A DNA stretch of 64,000 bases from Anabaena minutissima FACHB-250 (GTDB lineage Bacteria; Cyanobacteriota; Cyanobacteriia; Cyanobacteriales; Nostocaceae): positions 1 through 64,000 of the forward strand of contig NZ_JACJRG010000012.1 in the NCBI RefSeq assembly GCF_014697125.1, read 5' to 3'. The position numbers and the translations under genes are program-made. Positions 51,869 through 59,566 of the stretch are shown here, piece by piece (position 1 is the stretch's first letter; each line of letters opens with the position of its first letter). The notes under the pieces are model-generated. The model was not told where the DNA came from and made no database searches. It saw only the letters and a program-made list of their open reading frames with translations.

Positions 51869-52141
51869 ATGAGAAGCTTTGCTAATTTGTTGATATCTTT
51901 AATTGTAGCGATTTGGGTAATAGCGATCGCCATTCTTTCCGTCCAAAATTTCGAGCCAGTATCGTTAAAATTCTTAACATTCCAATCAATTAAAATTCCA
52001 GTCGGTATAGTGCTGGCGTTTAGTGCTGGTGTGGGGTTGATTGGTGTGGCTGTGTTGCAACCTCTCTGGGATCTGGCGGGTTCGGGTAACTCCCGTTTAG
52101 AAGAAGACGCAGAATTTTTCGTTGACGATGAAGATTTTTGA
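51869..52141 (+). CDS. LapA domain (DUF1049) membrane protein
   Basis: About 90 residues from ATG 51869; the upstream ATG at 51815 precedes non-typical sequence. Two hydrophobic helices (about residues 5-25 and 44-66) lie around FEPVSLKFLTFQSIKIPVG, the LapA/YciS-type signature with the 'QN' turn. The tail is acidic (EEDAEFFVDDEDF). E. coli LapA/LapB controls lipopolysaccharide synthesis, and cyanobacterial members are uncharacterised. A terminator follows. Confidence 0.8.
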   Translation: MRSFANLLISLIVAIWVIAIAILSVQNFEPVSLKFLTFQSIKIPVGIVLAFSAGVGLIGVAVLQPLWDLAGSGNSRLEEDAEFFVDDEDF

Positions 52142-52179
52142 AGTGTGCTTCAACACAATTACTTCAATTATTAGGTAAA

Positions 52180-52226
52180 ATCAGCCTAATCATAGCTTTT
52201 TGACAAATAGGCTGATTGATATTTTT
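52180..52226 (+). terminator. Terminator after the LapA-type gene
   Basis: ATCAGCCTA (52180-52188) pairs with TAGGCTGAT (52208-52216), then TGATATTTTT. The loop is long (19 bases). It lies 39 bases after the stop. Confidence 0.6.
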
Positions 52227-52262
52227 GAATTAAAATCCTAGCCTAACTTAACTTTTTATTTT

Positions 52263-53309
52263 TCAAATCATAAAGCTTACTAGTTTTTGATCGAAATTAA
52301 TGTTTATTATTCCGTCTAGTCCTAATAATAAACGCCGAGCATCTTTCCCTTTAAGATTCAAGGTCAGGCTTTTTAGCTTTGCTTCATAATCTAAAATCTT
52401 AAGCATGAAATTGTCTAAAAATGTTTTTATCAAGTGTACTCCTATTTTAAATCTAGGATCTACTCCTGATAGATATTTTACAGCAAAGTCGGCAGCATTA
52501 GTAACTTGATTAGTAGTATTAGAAATTTGAACAGTAGACTTAAACTCATTTATTGAATCATTTAAAGATTTCAAGCTGTCCACTGATTCGTAAATCTCTT
52601 GTCTAATTTGTATCATCAAATCCTTGACTGCATCAATTTTAGTAATCATATTATTTACCTCGGATTCGTACTCACTTACTTGTCTGAAAGCTTTGTTTTG
52701 CAGGCGATTCAGTATAACACTAGTAATTAATACTGCTGGACTTACAGTAATATTAGCAAATGCAAGTAAACATAAAATTATCACGCTTCCTACAAAAATC
52801 ATCCTTGAATAATTCTTTAAATGATTGCTTGTAGTTTTGTCAGCTTGTTTGAGTGATATGTTTTGCTTTAAAAGGTCTTGAAATTCCAATTTCAAAGAAT
52901 TTGCAAGATGAGTTGCACCGTAGAAACTTTTCAAGAAATCAGAAGAATTAGCCTCATTTATAATATATTGCTTAATTTCATCGAAGGTGTCTTTGCATTG
53001 TTGAATCTGCTGGATTGAAATTTCATTCGACATTGCAAGTTGTTTATTGTTTGTAACATTTTCATCAAGAAATTTGAAAATATTTTCTGTGTTAGATATT
53101 GTGTCTTTACGGATCTGAGAGTATTCTTGTACACGACTTTTAGTAAATTTTAAGTCTGCATCTAATTCTTTGAAACTTTTGTCATGAAGATATTGACAAC
53201 TTGTAAAATTCTCTTTTGTTATATTTATGTCAGCGATTGTTCTAGCACCTAAAAAAGCCCCTGTACAAGCAATAACTAAGCAAATAACACCCAGCATCAG
53301 TGAAATCAT
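52263..53309 (-). CDS. AT-rich coiled-coil membrane protein, unknown
   Basis: A 348-residue protein. An N-terminal hydrophobic helix (about 1-22, GVICLVIACTGAFLGARTI) is followed by a helical/coiled-coil stretch (about 35-160), a second hydrophobic region (about 170-200, IFVGSVIILCLLAFANITVS) and another coiled coil (about 205-265). The C-terminal domain has LTLNLKGKDARRLLLGLDGI. Codon usage is strikingly AT-rich compared with neighbours such as the phosphoglucomutase-family gene, suggesting acquisition. The overall shape resembles MCP- or phage-tape-like helical membrane proteins, but no family is recognised. Confidence 0.55.
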   Translation of the reverse strand: MISLMLGVICLVIACTGAFLGARTIADINITKENFTSCQYLHDKSFKELDADLKFTKSRVQEYSQIRKDTISNTENIFKFLDENVTNNKQLAMSNEISIQQIQQCKDTFDEIKQYIINEANSSDFLKSFYGATHLANSLKLEFQDLLKQNISLKQADKTTSNHLKNYSRMIFVGSVIILCLLAFANITVSPAVLITSVILNRLQNKAFRQVSEYESEVNNMITKIDAVKDLMIQIRQEIYESVDSLKSLNDSINEFKSTVQISNTTNQVTNAADFAVKYLSGVDPRFKIGVHLIKTFLDNFMLKILDYEAKLKSLTLNLKGKDARRLLLGLDGIININFDQKLVSFMI

Positions 53310-53629
53310 AAATACTCCTTATAATTTGTGTTTTGTAGCCCTTTTACTGCATATTAAAAATAAAATAAGGGCTTGCTTATAAATATATTTCCCGAATTAA
53401 TTTCATAATCACATCATCAAATATTACAAAAAATTATCAATAAAATTACTTAGTATTAGTTTTTGTTATTAATTTATTGTTTCAGGACTAATATAAGGAT
53501 AAAGATATGAGTATTCGTAGCATCACCAATACCTTTAAAATCGCATATTCAACAAAGTACAGTGAATCAGCGATCGCACTCGACTTAAAGCTAAAATAGT
53601 GAAGCGTAGTCTTGTAAAAATAATGAGTA
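53310..53629. other. AT-rich intergenic region before hicBA
   Basis: Very AT-rich. A 30-codon frame (53507-53599, starting MSIRSITNTFKIAY) follows an AAGGA ribosome-like site but has no recognised homologue type. Otherwise only one HIP1 site is visible. Confidence 0.4.
53507..53599 (+). CDS. Possible short ORF upstream of hicB
   Basis: Thirty codons from ATG 53507 to TAG 53597-53599, preceded by AAGGAtaaagat. The peptide is basic and Ser-rich (SIRSITNTFKIAYSTKYSES). It might be a leader peptide or a remnant of an antitoxin N-terminus. Evidence is weak. Confidence 0.2.
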   Translation: MSIRSITNTFKIAYSTKYSESAIALDLKLK

Positions 53630-53830
53630 ATGAAAATTAAAGCAGTTATCTGGCAAGAAGATGATGTATGGTGTGGTTCTGTACCAGCTTTACCAGGATG
53701 TCACACTTGGGGAGATAGCTACGAACATCTATTAGAGATGCTACAAGATGCGATTCAAGGCTGGCTAGAAGTTGCTAGTGAACGAGAAGAGCTTGAACCA
53801 GAGAAACAGATAGTTGAGCTATCCCTATGA
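53630..53830 (+). CDS. hicB: HicB-type antitoxin
   Basis: A 66-residue protein with the single HicB alpha-beta-beta fold: MKIKAVIWQEDDVWCGSVPA, LPGCHTWGDSYEHLLEMLQD, then a helix. It has no added DNA-binding domain, as in the short HicB class. HicB neutralises the HicA mRNA interferase. It overlaps hicA by four bases (ATGA), so the two are translationally coupled, here with the antitoxin first. Confidence 0.85.
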   Translation: MKIKAVIWQEDDVWCGSVPALPGCHTWGDSYEHLLEMLQDAIQGWLEVASEREELEPEKQIVELSL

Positions 53831-54033
53831 AATCAGTTTCCGGTAAAGCACTTTGTAAAATTGTCGAACAGCAAGGTTGGGAATTAAAAAGGATTACAGG
53901 CAGTCATCACATTTATAGTAAAGACGGTGTAGATTTCATTCTTTCAATTCCAGTTCATAGTAATCGAGATTTACCAATTGGAACTTTAAAAAGCATCATG
54001 AAAGATGCTGGACTGACTGAAGAAGATTTATAG
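53827..54033 (+). CDS. hicA: HicA-type toxin (mRNA interferase)
   Basis: A 68-residue dsRBD-like toxin. The conserved SGKALCKIVEQQGWELKRIT leads to the catalytic His in GSHHIYSKDG (His27/His28). The strand IPVHSNRDLPIGTLKSIMKD and the C-terminal helix (GLTEEDL) complete the fold. It cleaves mRNA when free of HicB. Complete and apparently intact, so the pair may be active. Confidence 0.88.
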   Translation: MKSVSGKALCKIVEQQGWELKRITGSHHIYSKDGVDFILSIPVHSNRDLPIGTLKSIMKDAGLTEEDL

Positions 54034-54059
54034 TCAGAACTGAGCATCAATCCAAATTT

Positions 54060-54293
54060 TCATGCTGTCAGTCGAGAAAAATCAGTTCGGCGTGCAGCAA
54101 ACAACAAACAGGCTTGAACATCTTCTGCTTCGAGGTCGGGAAAATCTTCTAGAATTTCAGAAACGCTAATATTTTCCCCCAGCATTTCTAAAATATCGCT
54201 CACGCGGATTCTCATACCGCGAATACAAGGACGACCTCCACATTGACCAGGAGTTTGGGTAATGCGAGTTAATAATTCAACTTTTGAGTTCAT
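54060..54293 (-). CDS. DUF433 family antitoxin-like protein
   Basis: A 77-residue protein. DUF433 signature: ITQTPGQCGGRPCIRGMRIR, then VSDILEMLGENISVSEILED and FPDLEAEDVQACLLFAARR. In cyanobacteria DUF433 proteins normally precede a DUF5615 PIN-like toxin gene. Here the next DNA downstream is the end of hicA on the other strand, so it is an orphan. It may have lost its toxin or have one elsewhere. Confidence 0.85.
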   Translation of the reverse strand: MNSKVELLTRITQTPGQCGGRPCIRGMRIRVSDILEMLGENISVSEILEDFPDLEAEDVQACLLFAARRTDFSRLTA

Positions 54294-54498
54294 TTAGTAA
54301 CCCAATATAAATTGCTTTGTCCTGATCATACAGAATAATTCATATTGGTAGCGATCGCCTAAGTTCAGCGTACAGCGATCGCACTCAATACACTTAACGA
54401 ATCAATGCAGTTTAATGACAGTTAAAATAACAAGCAGGAGCTTAAATCATACCTAACACTGCTCAAGAGATATACAACTAAGTTATTCGTGACTTACC

Positions 54499-55116
54499 AT
54501 GACTCAAGCCCTACGCAAGCTGACTACATTTGATGAGTTTGTTGCTAAATATCCAGATGAAACAGGGAAACGTTATGAACTCCATAATGGAGTAGTAGTT
54601 GAAATGCCACAACCAACAGGAGAACATGAAGAGGTAACTGGATTTTTAGCCTTTGAAATTACTAGAGAGTGTATCCGGTTAAATCTCCCCTATTTCATAC
54701 CCAAGACAGCATTAGTCAAACCACCTGAAAATGAATCAGCTTACTCGCCGGATGTGCTGTTATTAAATCGCCCCAATTTAGCCAATGAACCTCTATGGAA
54801 GAAAGAATCTACTGTCATTCAAGGAATATCAATCCCATTAATTATTGAAGTAGTAAGTACAAATTGGCGTGATGATTATTTGAAAAAATACGCTGACTAT
54901 GAGGTAATGGGGATTCCTGAATACTGGATTGTAGATTATGCAGGATTGGGAGGTAGGGAATTTATAGGTAATCCTAAACAGCCTACTATTTTAGTTTGCT
55001 GTTTAGAAGAAGGTGAGTATACTGTGAGAAAATTCAGGGGTGACAATCGTATTCAATCTGTAAACTTCCCTGATTTGAATTTAACTGCACAGCAAATTTT
55101 TAATGCTAGTTTGTGA
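54499..55116 (+). CDS. Uma2 family protein
   Basis: A 205-residue Uma2 (DUF820) protein. Visible core: YELHNGVVVEMPQPTGEHEE, PKTALVKPPENESAYSPDVL, LIIEVVSTNWRDDYLKKYADYE (split here at the active-site-like Glu and Lys) and GIPEYWIVDYAGLGGREFIG. All PD-(D/E)XK-like acidic residues are present. It lacks a coiled-coil tail. It belongs to the accessory cluster beside HicBA. Confidence 0.88.
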   Translation: MTQALRKLTTFDEFVAKYPDETGKRYELHNGVVVEMPQPTGEHEEVTGFLAFEITRECIRLNLPYFIPKTALVKPPENESAYSPDVLLLNRPNLANEPLWKKESTVIQGISIPLIIEVVSTNWRDDYLKKYADYEVMGIPEYWIVDYAGLGGREFIGNPKQPTILVCCLEEGEYTVRKFRGDNRIQSVNFPDLNLTAQQIFNASL

Positions 55117-55157
55117 TTATGGCTGTAAATTACCACAATATTATTACAAATAAATAG

Positions 55158-55847
55158 CTAAGTTTGGTAGCTATGGGTTAATTGTAGCTTTAGGTAATCG
55201 ATAAAATCTAACAGTTCAGTATCAGAGAGTTGATAGCGCGATCGCTTGCCATATTTTTGCTTTAAAAACTCTCGTCCCTGTTCTGAACTCCAATTTAATT
55301 GTGATAAATATGTATCAGTTTGGGCAATAAAACCTGAACGATGTTCAGATGAATTTAACTCTTGATGGGAATTTTGAATATTGTTAATTTTCAGGCTAAC
55401 TTTTTTCCCTAAAGCTTGCCAATCTATTTCTTGATGTCCATCCCAATTAACATCTATAGCACGATAAGTTACTGGATTATAGATTGTACAAAATACTATT
55501 GTTTTATCACCAGGGCTAACTGCAATTGTCAATGGATGACACAATTGTTCATATGTCAAAGCATCCAGTGAAAGTAACAAACTTTTAGAAAAATACGATT
55601 CACTACCTGAGCGAACTACATAAGGTTTATCTGCCAAAATATGCAAATCAGTTTTTTCAGATTCACCATGTGATGTCTCTACTTTTTTATTAACTTCTAT
55701 ATCTGTGATTAATCCTGTCAAAGCTCTATCATAAATCGGAATTGGTTTAGTATCATCTGAGAGCATATACCAACAGTGATCGTTTTCTTTGCTGACAAAA
55801 ACATATTGAGCTTTTGGAATAGAGCCGAACCCTAATTTCATATCCAT
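55158..55847 (-). CDS. Unknown protein, possibly nucleic-acid-binding
   Basis: A 229-residue soluble protein. The N-terminal 140 residues are beta-rich (ALTGLITDIEVNKKVETSHG, TDLHILADKPYVVRSGSESY, FSKSLLLSLDALTYEQLC), a pattern that recalls OB-fold-like proteins of cyanobacterial plasmids and phages. The C-terminal motif SEQGREFLKQKYGKRSRYQL plus DTELLDFIDYL is a separate helical tail. I cannot name the family, and the nucleic-acid role is a guess. It lies among TA and Uma2 genes. Confidence 0.55.
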   Translation of the reverse strand: MDMKLGFGSIPKAQYVFVSKENDHCWYMLSDDTKPIPIYDRALTGLITDIEVNKKVETSHGESEKTDLHILADKPYVVRSGSESYFSKSLLLSLDALTYEQLCHPLTIAVSPGDKTIVFCTIYNPVTYRAIDVNWDGHQEIDWQALGKKVSLKINNIQNSHQELNSSEHRSGFIAQTDTYLSQLNWSSEQGREFLKQKYGKRSRYQLSDTELLDFIDYLKLQLTHSYQT

Positions 55848-56177
55848 AATTAGCTTGACGATTTTGCTAAATAGATTGAGCAGACACCCAACTTTGATAA
55901 ATTACATAGTCAAATGCTGAGTATCGTTAATAGATATAATTCCCCAACCATCAAGCTAATTAACATCATAGAATACTCTACTTAACCCTCCGCGCTCCTC
56001 CGCGTGAACCTCTGCGTTTAAAAATCCAATCGGACACTCCCATAAATTAAACCTCACATCAAGGAAATCTGAGCCTTGAGGTGAGGTTAAGTTATAAAGC
56101 AGGTTAATGTGAAAGTGAAAAATTATTACAGAAATTTTCAAATTTAGTGAATTATGCAGTGGTTATGCGATCGCACC
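55848..56177. other. Intergenic region with repeats
   Basis: Contains a CCGCGCTCCTCCGCGTGAAC module (about 55989-56008), related to the CACGCAGAGGCGCAGAGAG module near 20742, and a terminator-like hairpin (56046-56088). No gene is seen. Confidence 0.5.
56046..56088 (-). terminator. Terminator-like hairpin after the Uma2 gene
   Basis: AACCTCACATCAAGG (56050-56064) pairs with CCTTGAGGTGAGGTT (56074-56088) with one mismatch. On the minus strand TAATTTA follows. It lies 90 bases past the Uma2 stop at 56178. Confidence 0.5.
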
Positions 56178-56897
56178 TCACACTATAGTTTCTGGCTCGA
56201 AACCTAAAGCCTTTAACCTGGTTTCTAGCATTTTCACCCGTTCTTCTGCTTCTAATCGTTGCCGTTCTTCCAAATTTGCCTTTTCTTGTGCTACGAAAAT
56301 TAGTTCTTCTGGTGTCAGCAATCTGTGTTTTTGACTGTCATACCAGTACAACCATTCCCTAGCGATTCCTTGATAAAGTCCTCGTTCCCTCCCAATTCCT
56401 AACCCAATTTCTGGCAACCAAATGGGATTTCCTGACATGAGCAAGTATTCCCCATCTTCTAGGCGATAGACTTCCAAAGCCGGATTTTTGCGCCGGAAAG
56501 GATTGTACACAACGTAGTACAAAATTCCCATCTCAGCATAAACTTCTTTTTTGGTGCTGTATTCTCCTAGATGTTTGGGCGAGGCTACTTCTATTGCTAT
56601 AATTGGCGGATTTTCTTCTTCCCACAGCACATAGCTGAGGCGTAAATCCCCATCAACAAAACGTTTGACTCCTACACTGAGAAAACCATCAGGGACGATC
56701 GCTGGTTTTTTTGGGTCATAATAAATACCCATCTTGACACCAAAGTACCAATCCCATCGGTCTAACCAAACCAAAGCCAGTGTAGCTTTGAGTAAACTAG
56801 GAATTAAATCTTGTATTTCATTATCCACAGGCGTATCCTCGGAGTTCGGTAGCTCTTCGGAAGATGGTAAACAGTGTAACGAATTGTAGTTTAACAT
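56178..56897 (-). CDS. Uma2 family protein with charged coiled-coil tail
   Basis: A 239-residue Uma2 protein of the same subtype as the 7.5-kb copy. Core segments are IVPDGFLSVGVKRFVDGDLR, YVLWEEENPPIIAIEVASPK, YAEMGILYYVVYNPFRRK and GIAREWLYWYDSQ. The C-terminus (about 205-235) is a charged coiled coil (KANLEERQRLEAEERVKMLE) ending KALGFEPETIV. Nuclease activity is unproven. The gene stands alone with its own leader. Confidence 0.88.
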   Translation of the reverse strand: MLNYNSLHCLPSSEELPNSEDTPVDNEIQDLIPSLLKATLALVWLDRWDWYFGVKMGIYYDPKKPAIVPDGFLSVGVKRFVDGDLRLSYVLWEEENPPIIAIEVASPKHLGEYSTKKEVYAEMGILYYVVYNPFRRKNPALEVYRLEDGEYLLMSGNPIWLPEIGLGIGRERGLYQGIAREWLYWYDSQKHRLLTPEELIFVAQEKANLEERQRLEAEERVKMLETRLKALGFEPETIV

Positions 56898-57218
56898 GAG
56901 AGGTTTTCACAGATTCTAATTTTAGATATAGAAATTTATTGAACATAAATTGACTAACAAGTAACTAAAGATAGCGTACATCAATATGCTGGACATAACG
57001 CGCTCTCTATAAATTGTGGGTTTTCATCAGATATTTAGTACATCGCGGCGAAAATCAAGATACTATTCTCAATCGTTCAAAATCTTAAAATACAGGATTT
57101 TTGATTTTTGACTTTTGACTTCCGCCTAGCGGTGCTAGGCACTATCAAAGGATAATAAAGTTAAGGAGGAATAGAAAATATTTTGATTTTCTTAATTTTC
57201 TTAATAAGAGTATAACTT
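56898..57218. other. Intergenic region with one dispersed repeat
   Basis: No gene. The module around 57113-57137 (TTGACTTCCGCCTAGCGGTG) matches the one at 16121-16150. An AAGGAGGAAT purine-rich site near 57163 is too far from the next ATG to be its ribosome site. Confidence 0.45.
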
Positions 57219-57602
57219 ATGAGTCAAACCCCTATTACAGTCACTTATTCATTAGAGGAAATCTTAGTGCAAATCAACCAGAAGCTAGATGTCTTACAAA
57301 AAGACGTTACAGATATTAAAATTGGCCAAATTAAACTAGAAGCTGAACTAACAGGAAAAATTGATAAACAAGACATTCAACTAACAGGAAGAATTGACAA
57401 GCTGGAATCTGAAGTGACAGGAAGAATTGACAAGCTAGAAGCTGAACTCAAAGGGGATATTAAGGCATTAGAAACGGAGGTTAAGGGAATAGGCAAGCGG
57501 TTAGATATTCAAGAATTTATCAATCGTTCTGTGGTGGTTGGCTTTGTCTTAGCATTGACAGCCGGAGCTATCAAGTTATTTTTCCTCAACATCCCTAATT
57601 AG
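57219..57602 (+). CDS. Membrane-anchored coiled-coil protein with tandem repeats
   Basis: A 127-residue protein. Residues about 10-100 form an uninterrupted coiled coil with near-identical units (LTGKIDKQDIQ, LTGRIDKLESE, VTGRIDKLEAE, LKGDIKALETE), evidence of recent internal duplication. One membrane helix near the C-terminus (about 106-123, VVVGFVLALTAGAIKLFFL) anchors it. The layout recalls phage haemolysin XhlA or Bdr-type proteins. Function unknown. It converges on ndhD. Confidence 0.65.
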   Translation: MSQTPITVTYSLEEILVQINQKLDVLQKDVTDIKIGQIKLEAELTGKIDKQDIQLTGRIDKLESEVTGRIDKLEAELKGDIKALETEVKGIGKRLDIQEFINRSVVVGFVLALTAGAIKLFFLNIPN

Positions 57603-57620
57603 TGTTGTGATAGTGAGCAG

Positions 57621-57653
57621 AGAACCCCGATTTCTCCAAGAAACCGGGGTTCT
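57621..57653. terminator. Perfect long hairpin between convergent genes
   Basis: AGAACCCCGATTTCT is followed after CCA by AGAAACCGGGGTTCT, forming a nearly perfect 15-bp stem. No T-run flanks it. It sits between the convergent coiled-coil gene and ndhD and may terminate both. The same hairpin type is a dispersed repeat in Nostocaceae (recalled, not checked). Confidence 0.55.
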
Positions 57654-57682
57654 AAAATTTCGTAATTCTCAACAAATCCCAA

Positions 57683-59260
57683 TTAATTACCAATTGCTGG
57701 TGCATTCAAAGAAACTGCTGCTGCTTCTGGTTTTTGATCTACCAAGGTGGGTACAGAATCACGCAACCTAGCTGTCAGTTGTACAGTTGTAGCGTCGTAC
57801 ATCTGAGTCAGTAACTTGGGATAAAAACCAATACCAATAATTGGTACTAACAGACAAGCAATGATAAAAACTTCACGGGGTTCAGCGTCTATCAAAGCTT
57901 GATGAGAAACTAATTCTTCGTTTTCTTGTCCGTAGAAAATTTCCCGTAACATTGATAGCAAGTAAATTGGAGTTAAAATCACTCCCACTGCCATCAAAAA
58001 TACGACGATGACTTTAAATGTAGGGCTATAAGCATCGCTGGTAGCAAAGCCGACAAATATCATTAACTCTGCCACGAAACCACTCATACCTGGCAATGCC
58101 AAGGAAGCCATTGAACAAGCGGTAAACATGGCGAAAATCTTCTGCATCCGCTTACCGATACCACCCATTTCATCCAACATTAGGGTATGTGTCCGGTCAT
58201 AGGTTGCACCGACAAGGAAGAACAAACTCGCCCCAATTAACCCATGTGACACCATTTGCAATACTGCCCCACTTAATCCTAAATCGGTGAAGGAGGCAAA
58301 CCCAATAATCACAAAGCCCATGTGAGAAATTGAGGAGTAAGCAATTTTACGCTTCAGGTTACGCTGGGCAAAGGATGTTAAGGCAGCATAGATGATGTTA
58401 ACTACCCCCAAAATTACCAAAGCGGGGGCAAAATAAGCATGGGCATCTGGTAGAATGCCAGCATTCATGCGAACTAGGGCATAACCACCCATTTTCAGGA
58501 GAATCCCAGCCAGTAACATATGTACCGGGGCTGTAGCTTCACCGTGGGCATCTGGTAGCCAGGTATGCAAGGGAATGATGGGCAACTTGACGGCGTAGGC
58601 AATCAGCAAGCCACCGTAAATTAACAATTGGAAATTTAAGGCGTAATCTTTGAGAGCGAGCGATCGCATATCAAAGGTAACATCATTGCCATAAAATGCC
58701 ATTGTCAACGCTGCGATTAAAATAAACAGCGAACCGCCAGCCGTGTACAAAATAAACTTGGTGGCTGCGTATTGGCGTTTTTTACCGCCCCAAATTGCTA
58801 GCAGCAGGTAAACGGGAATCAATTCCAACTCCCACACCAGAAAAAATAGCAGCATATCCTGGACAGCAAACACGGCGATTTGACCGCCGTACATGGCCAA
58901 AAGCAAAAAGTAAAACAGTTTCGGCTTGAGTGTCACTGGCCAAGCCGCTAAAGTTGCCAAGGTGGTAATGAATCCAGTCAACAAAATTAATGGCATAGAC
59001 AAGCCATCTACCCCTACTGACCAATTCAAATCTAGTTGGGGGACCCAGGCATAACTCTCCACCATTTGCAAATCAGGATTGGAGAAGTCATACCCAGTAT
59101 AAAAGGCGTAAACAATCAGTGCGAAATCTATCAGCCCCACAATCAGGGAGTACCAACGCACTGTTTTACCGTCTTTATCTGGGATAATGGGGAGCAGTAG
59201 CGACGCAGCGATCGGTAACAAGATAATCGTCGTCAGCCACGGGAAATTAGCTGTATTCAT
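57683..59260 (-). CDS. ndhD: NAD(P)H-quinone oxidoreductase chain 4 (NdhD)
   Basis: About 525 residues, 13-14 membrane helices, NuoM/MrpD-type antiporter-like proton-pumping subunit of NDH-1. The key Lys/Glu region is visible: [40 protein letters not shown] with KMGGYAL, and [12 protein letters not shown]. Start at ATG 59260; a GTG just before it also fits. The pairing with ndhF suggests the ndhD1/ndhF1 set for respiration and cyclic flow rather than the CO2-uptake sets. Downstream of ndhF on the same strand. Confidence 0.92.
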   Translation of the reverse strand: MNTANFPWLTTIILLPIAASLLLPIIPDKDGKTVRWYSLIVGLIDFALIVYAFYTGYDFSNPDLQMVESYAWVPQLDLNWSVGVDGLSMPLILLTGFITTLATLAAWPVTLKPKLFYFLLLAMYGGQIAVFAVQDMLLFFLVWELELIPVYLLLAIWGGKKRQYAATKFILYTAGGSLFILIAALTMAFYGNDVTFDMRSLALKDYALNFQLLIYGGLLIAYAVKLPIIPLHTWLPDAHGEATAPVHMLLAGILLKMGGYALVRMNAGILPDAHAYFAPALVILGVVNIIYAALTSFAQRNLKRKIAYSSISHMGFVIIGFASFTDLGLSGAVLQMVSHGLIGASLFFLVGATYDRTHTLMLDEMGGIGKRMQKIFAMFTACSMASLALPGMSGFVAELMIFVGFATSDAYSPTFKVIVVFLMAVGVILTPIYLLSMLREIFYGQENEELVSHQALIDAEPREVFIIACLLVPIIGIGFYPKLLTQMYDATTVQLTARLRDSVPTLVDQKPEAAAVSLNAPAIGN

Positions 59261-59566
59261 CACAATTCGTCTGCTATCAAAATCATGTTTGCCAAAAAGC
59301 CACTAGCTATTAACTAACAGCTTTTTTTAGCTTTGAGTGTCAATGTTATGTTGATTTAATAAAAATGAATCAAGATGAAGGTCGCCTCCTAGGTAGCAAT
59401 GCCTTCATCCTGATTAAAGTTAATGCCTGGGTAATACGTAGTAAATACTGAATTAACACCTTTGTTAGTTGAAAGTTGGGAGTGCTGAGTAAAGACATAA
59501 GCTACAGTATCTTGACTCCTGATATTTTTCTGACTCATAACTCAGGACTCAGCACTCACTACTCAA
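59261..59566. other. ndhF-ndhD intercistronic region
   Basis: About 306 bases. It contains a terminator-like hairpin (59368-59415) and short repeat units (CAGGACTCAGCACTC) near 59545. The gap and the hairpin suggest ndhD may have its own promoter here. Confidence 0.5.
59361..59415 (-). terminator. Hairpin between ndhF and ndhD
   Basis: AATCAAGATGAAGG (59368-59381) pairs with CCTTCATCCTGATT (59402-59415) with one mismatch around a 20-base loop. On the minus strand CATTTTTATT follows. It could terminate or attenuate the ndhF message. Confidence 0.55.
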
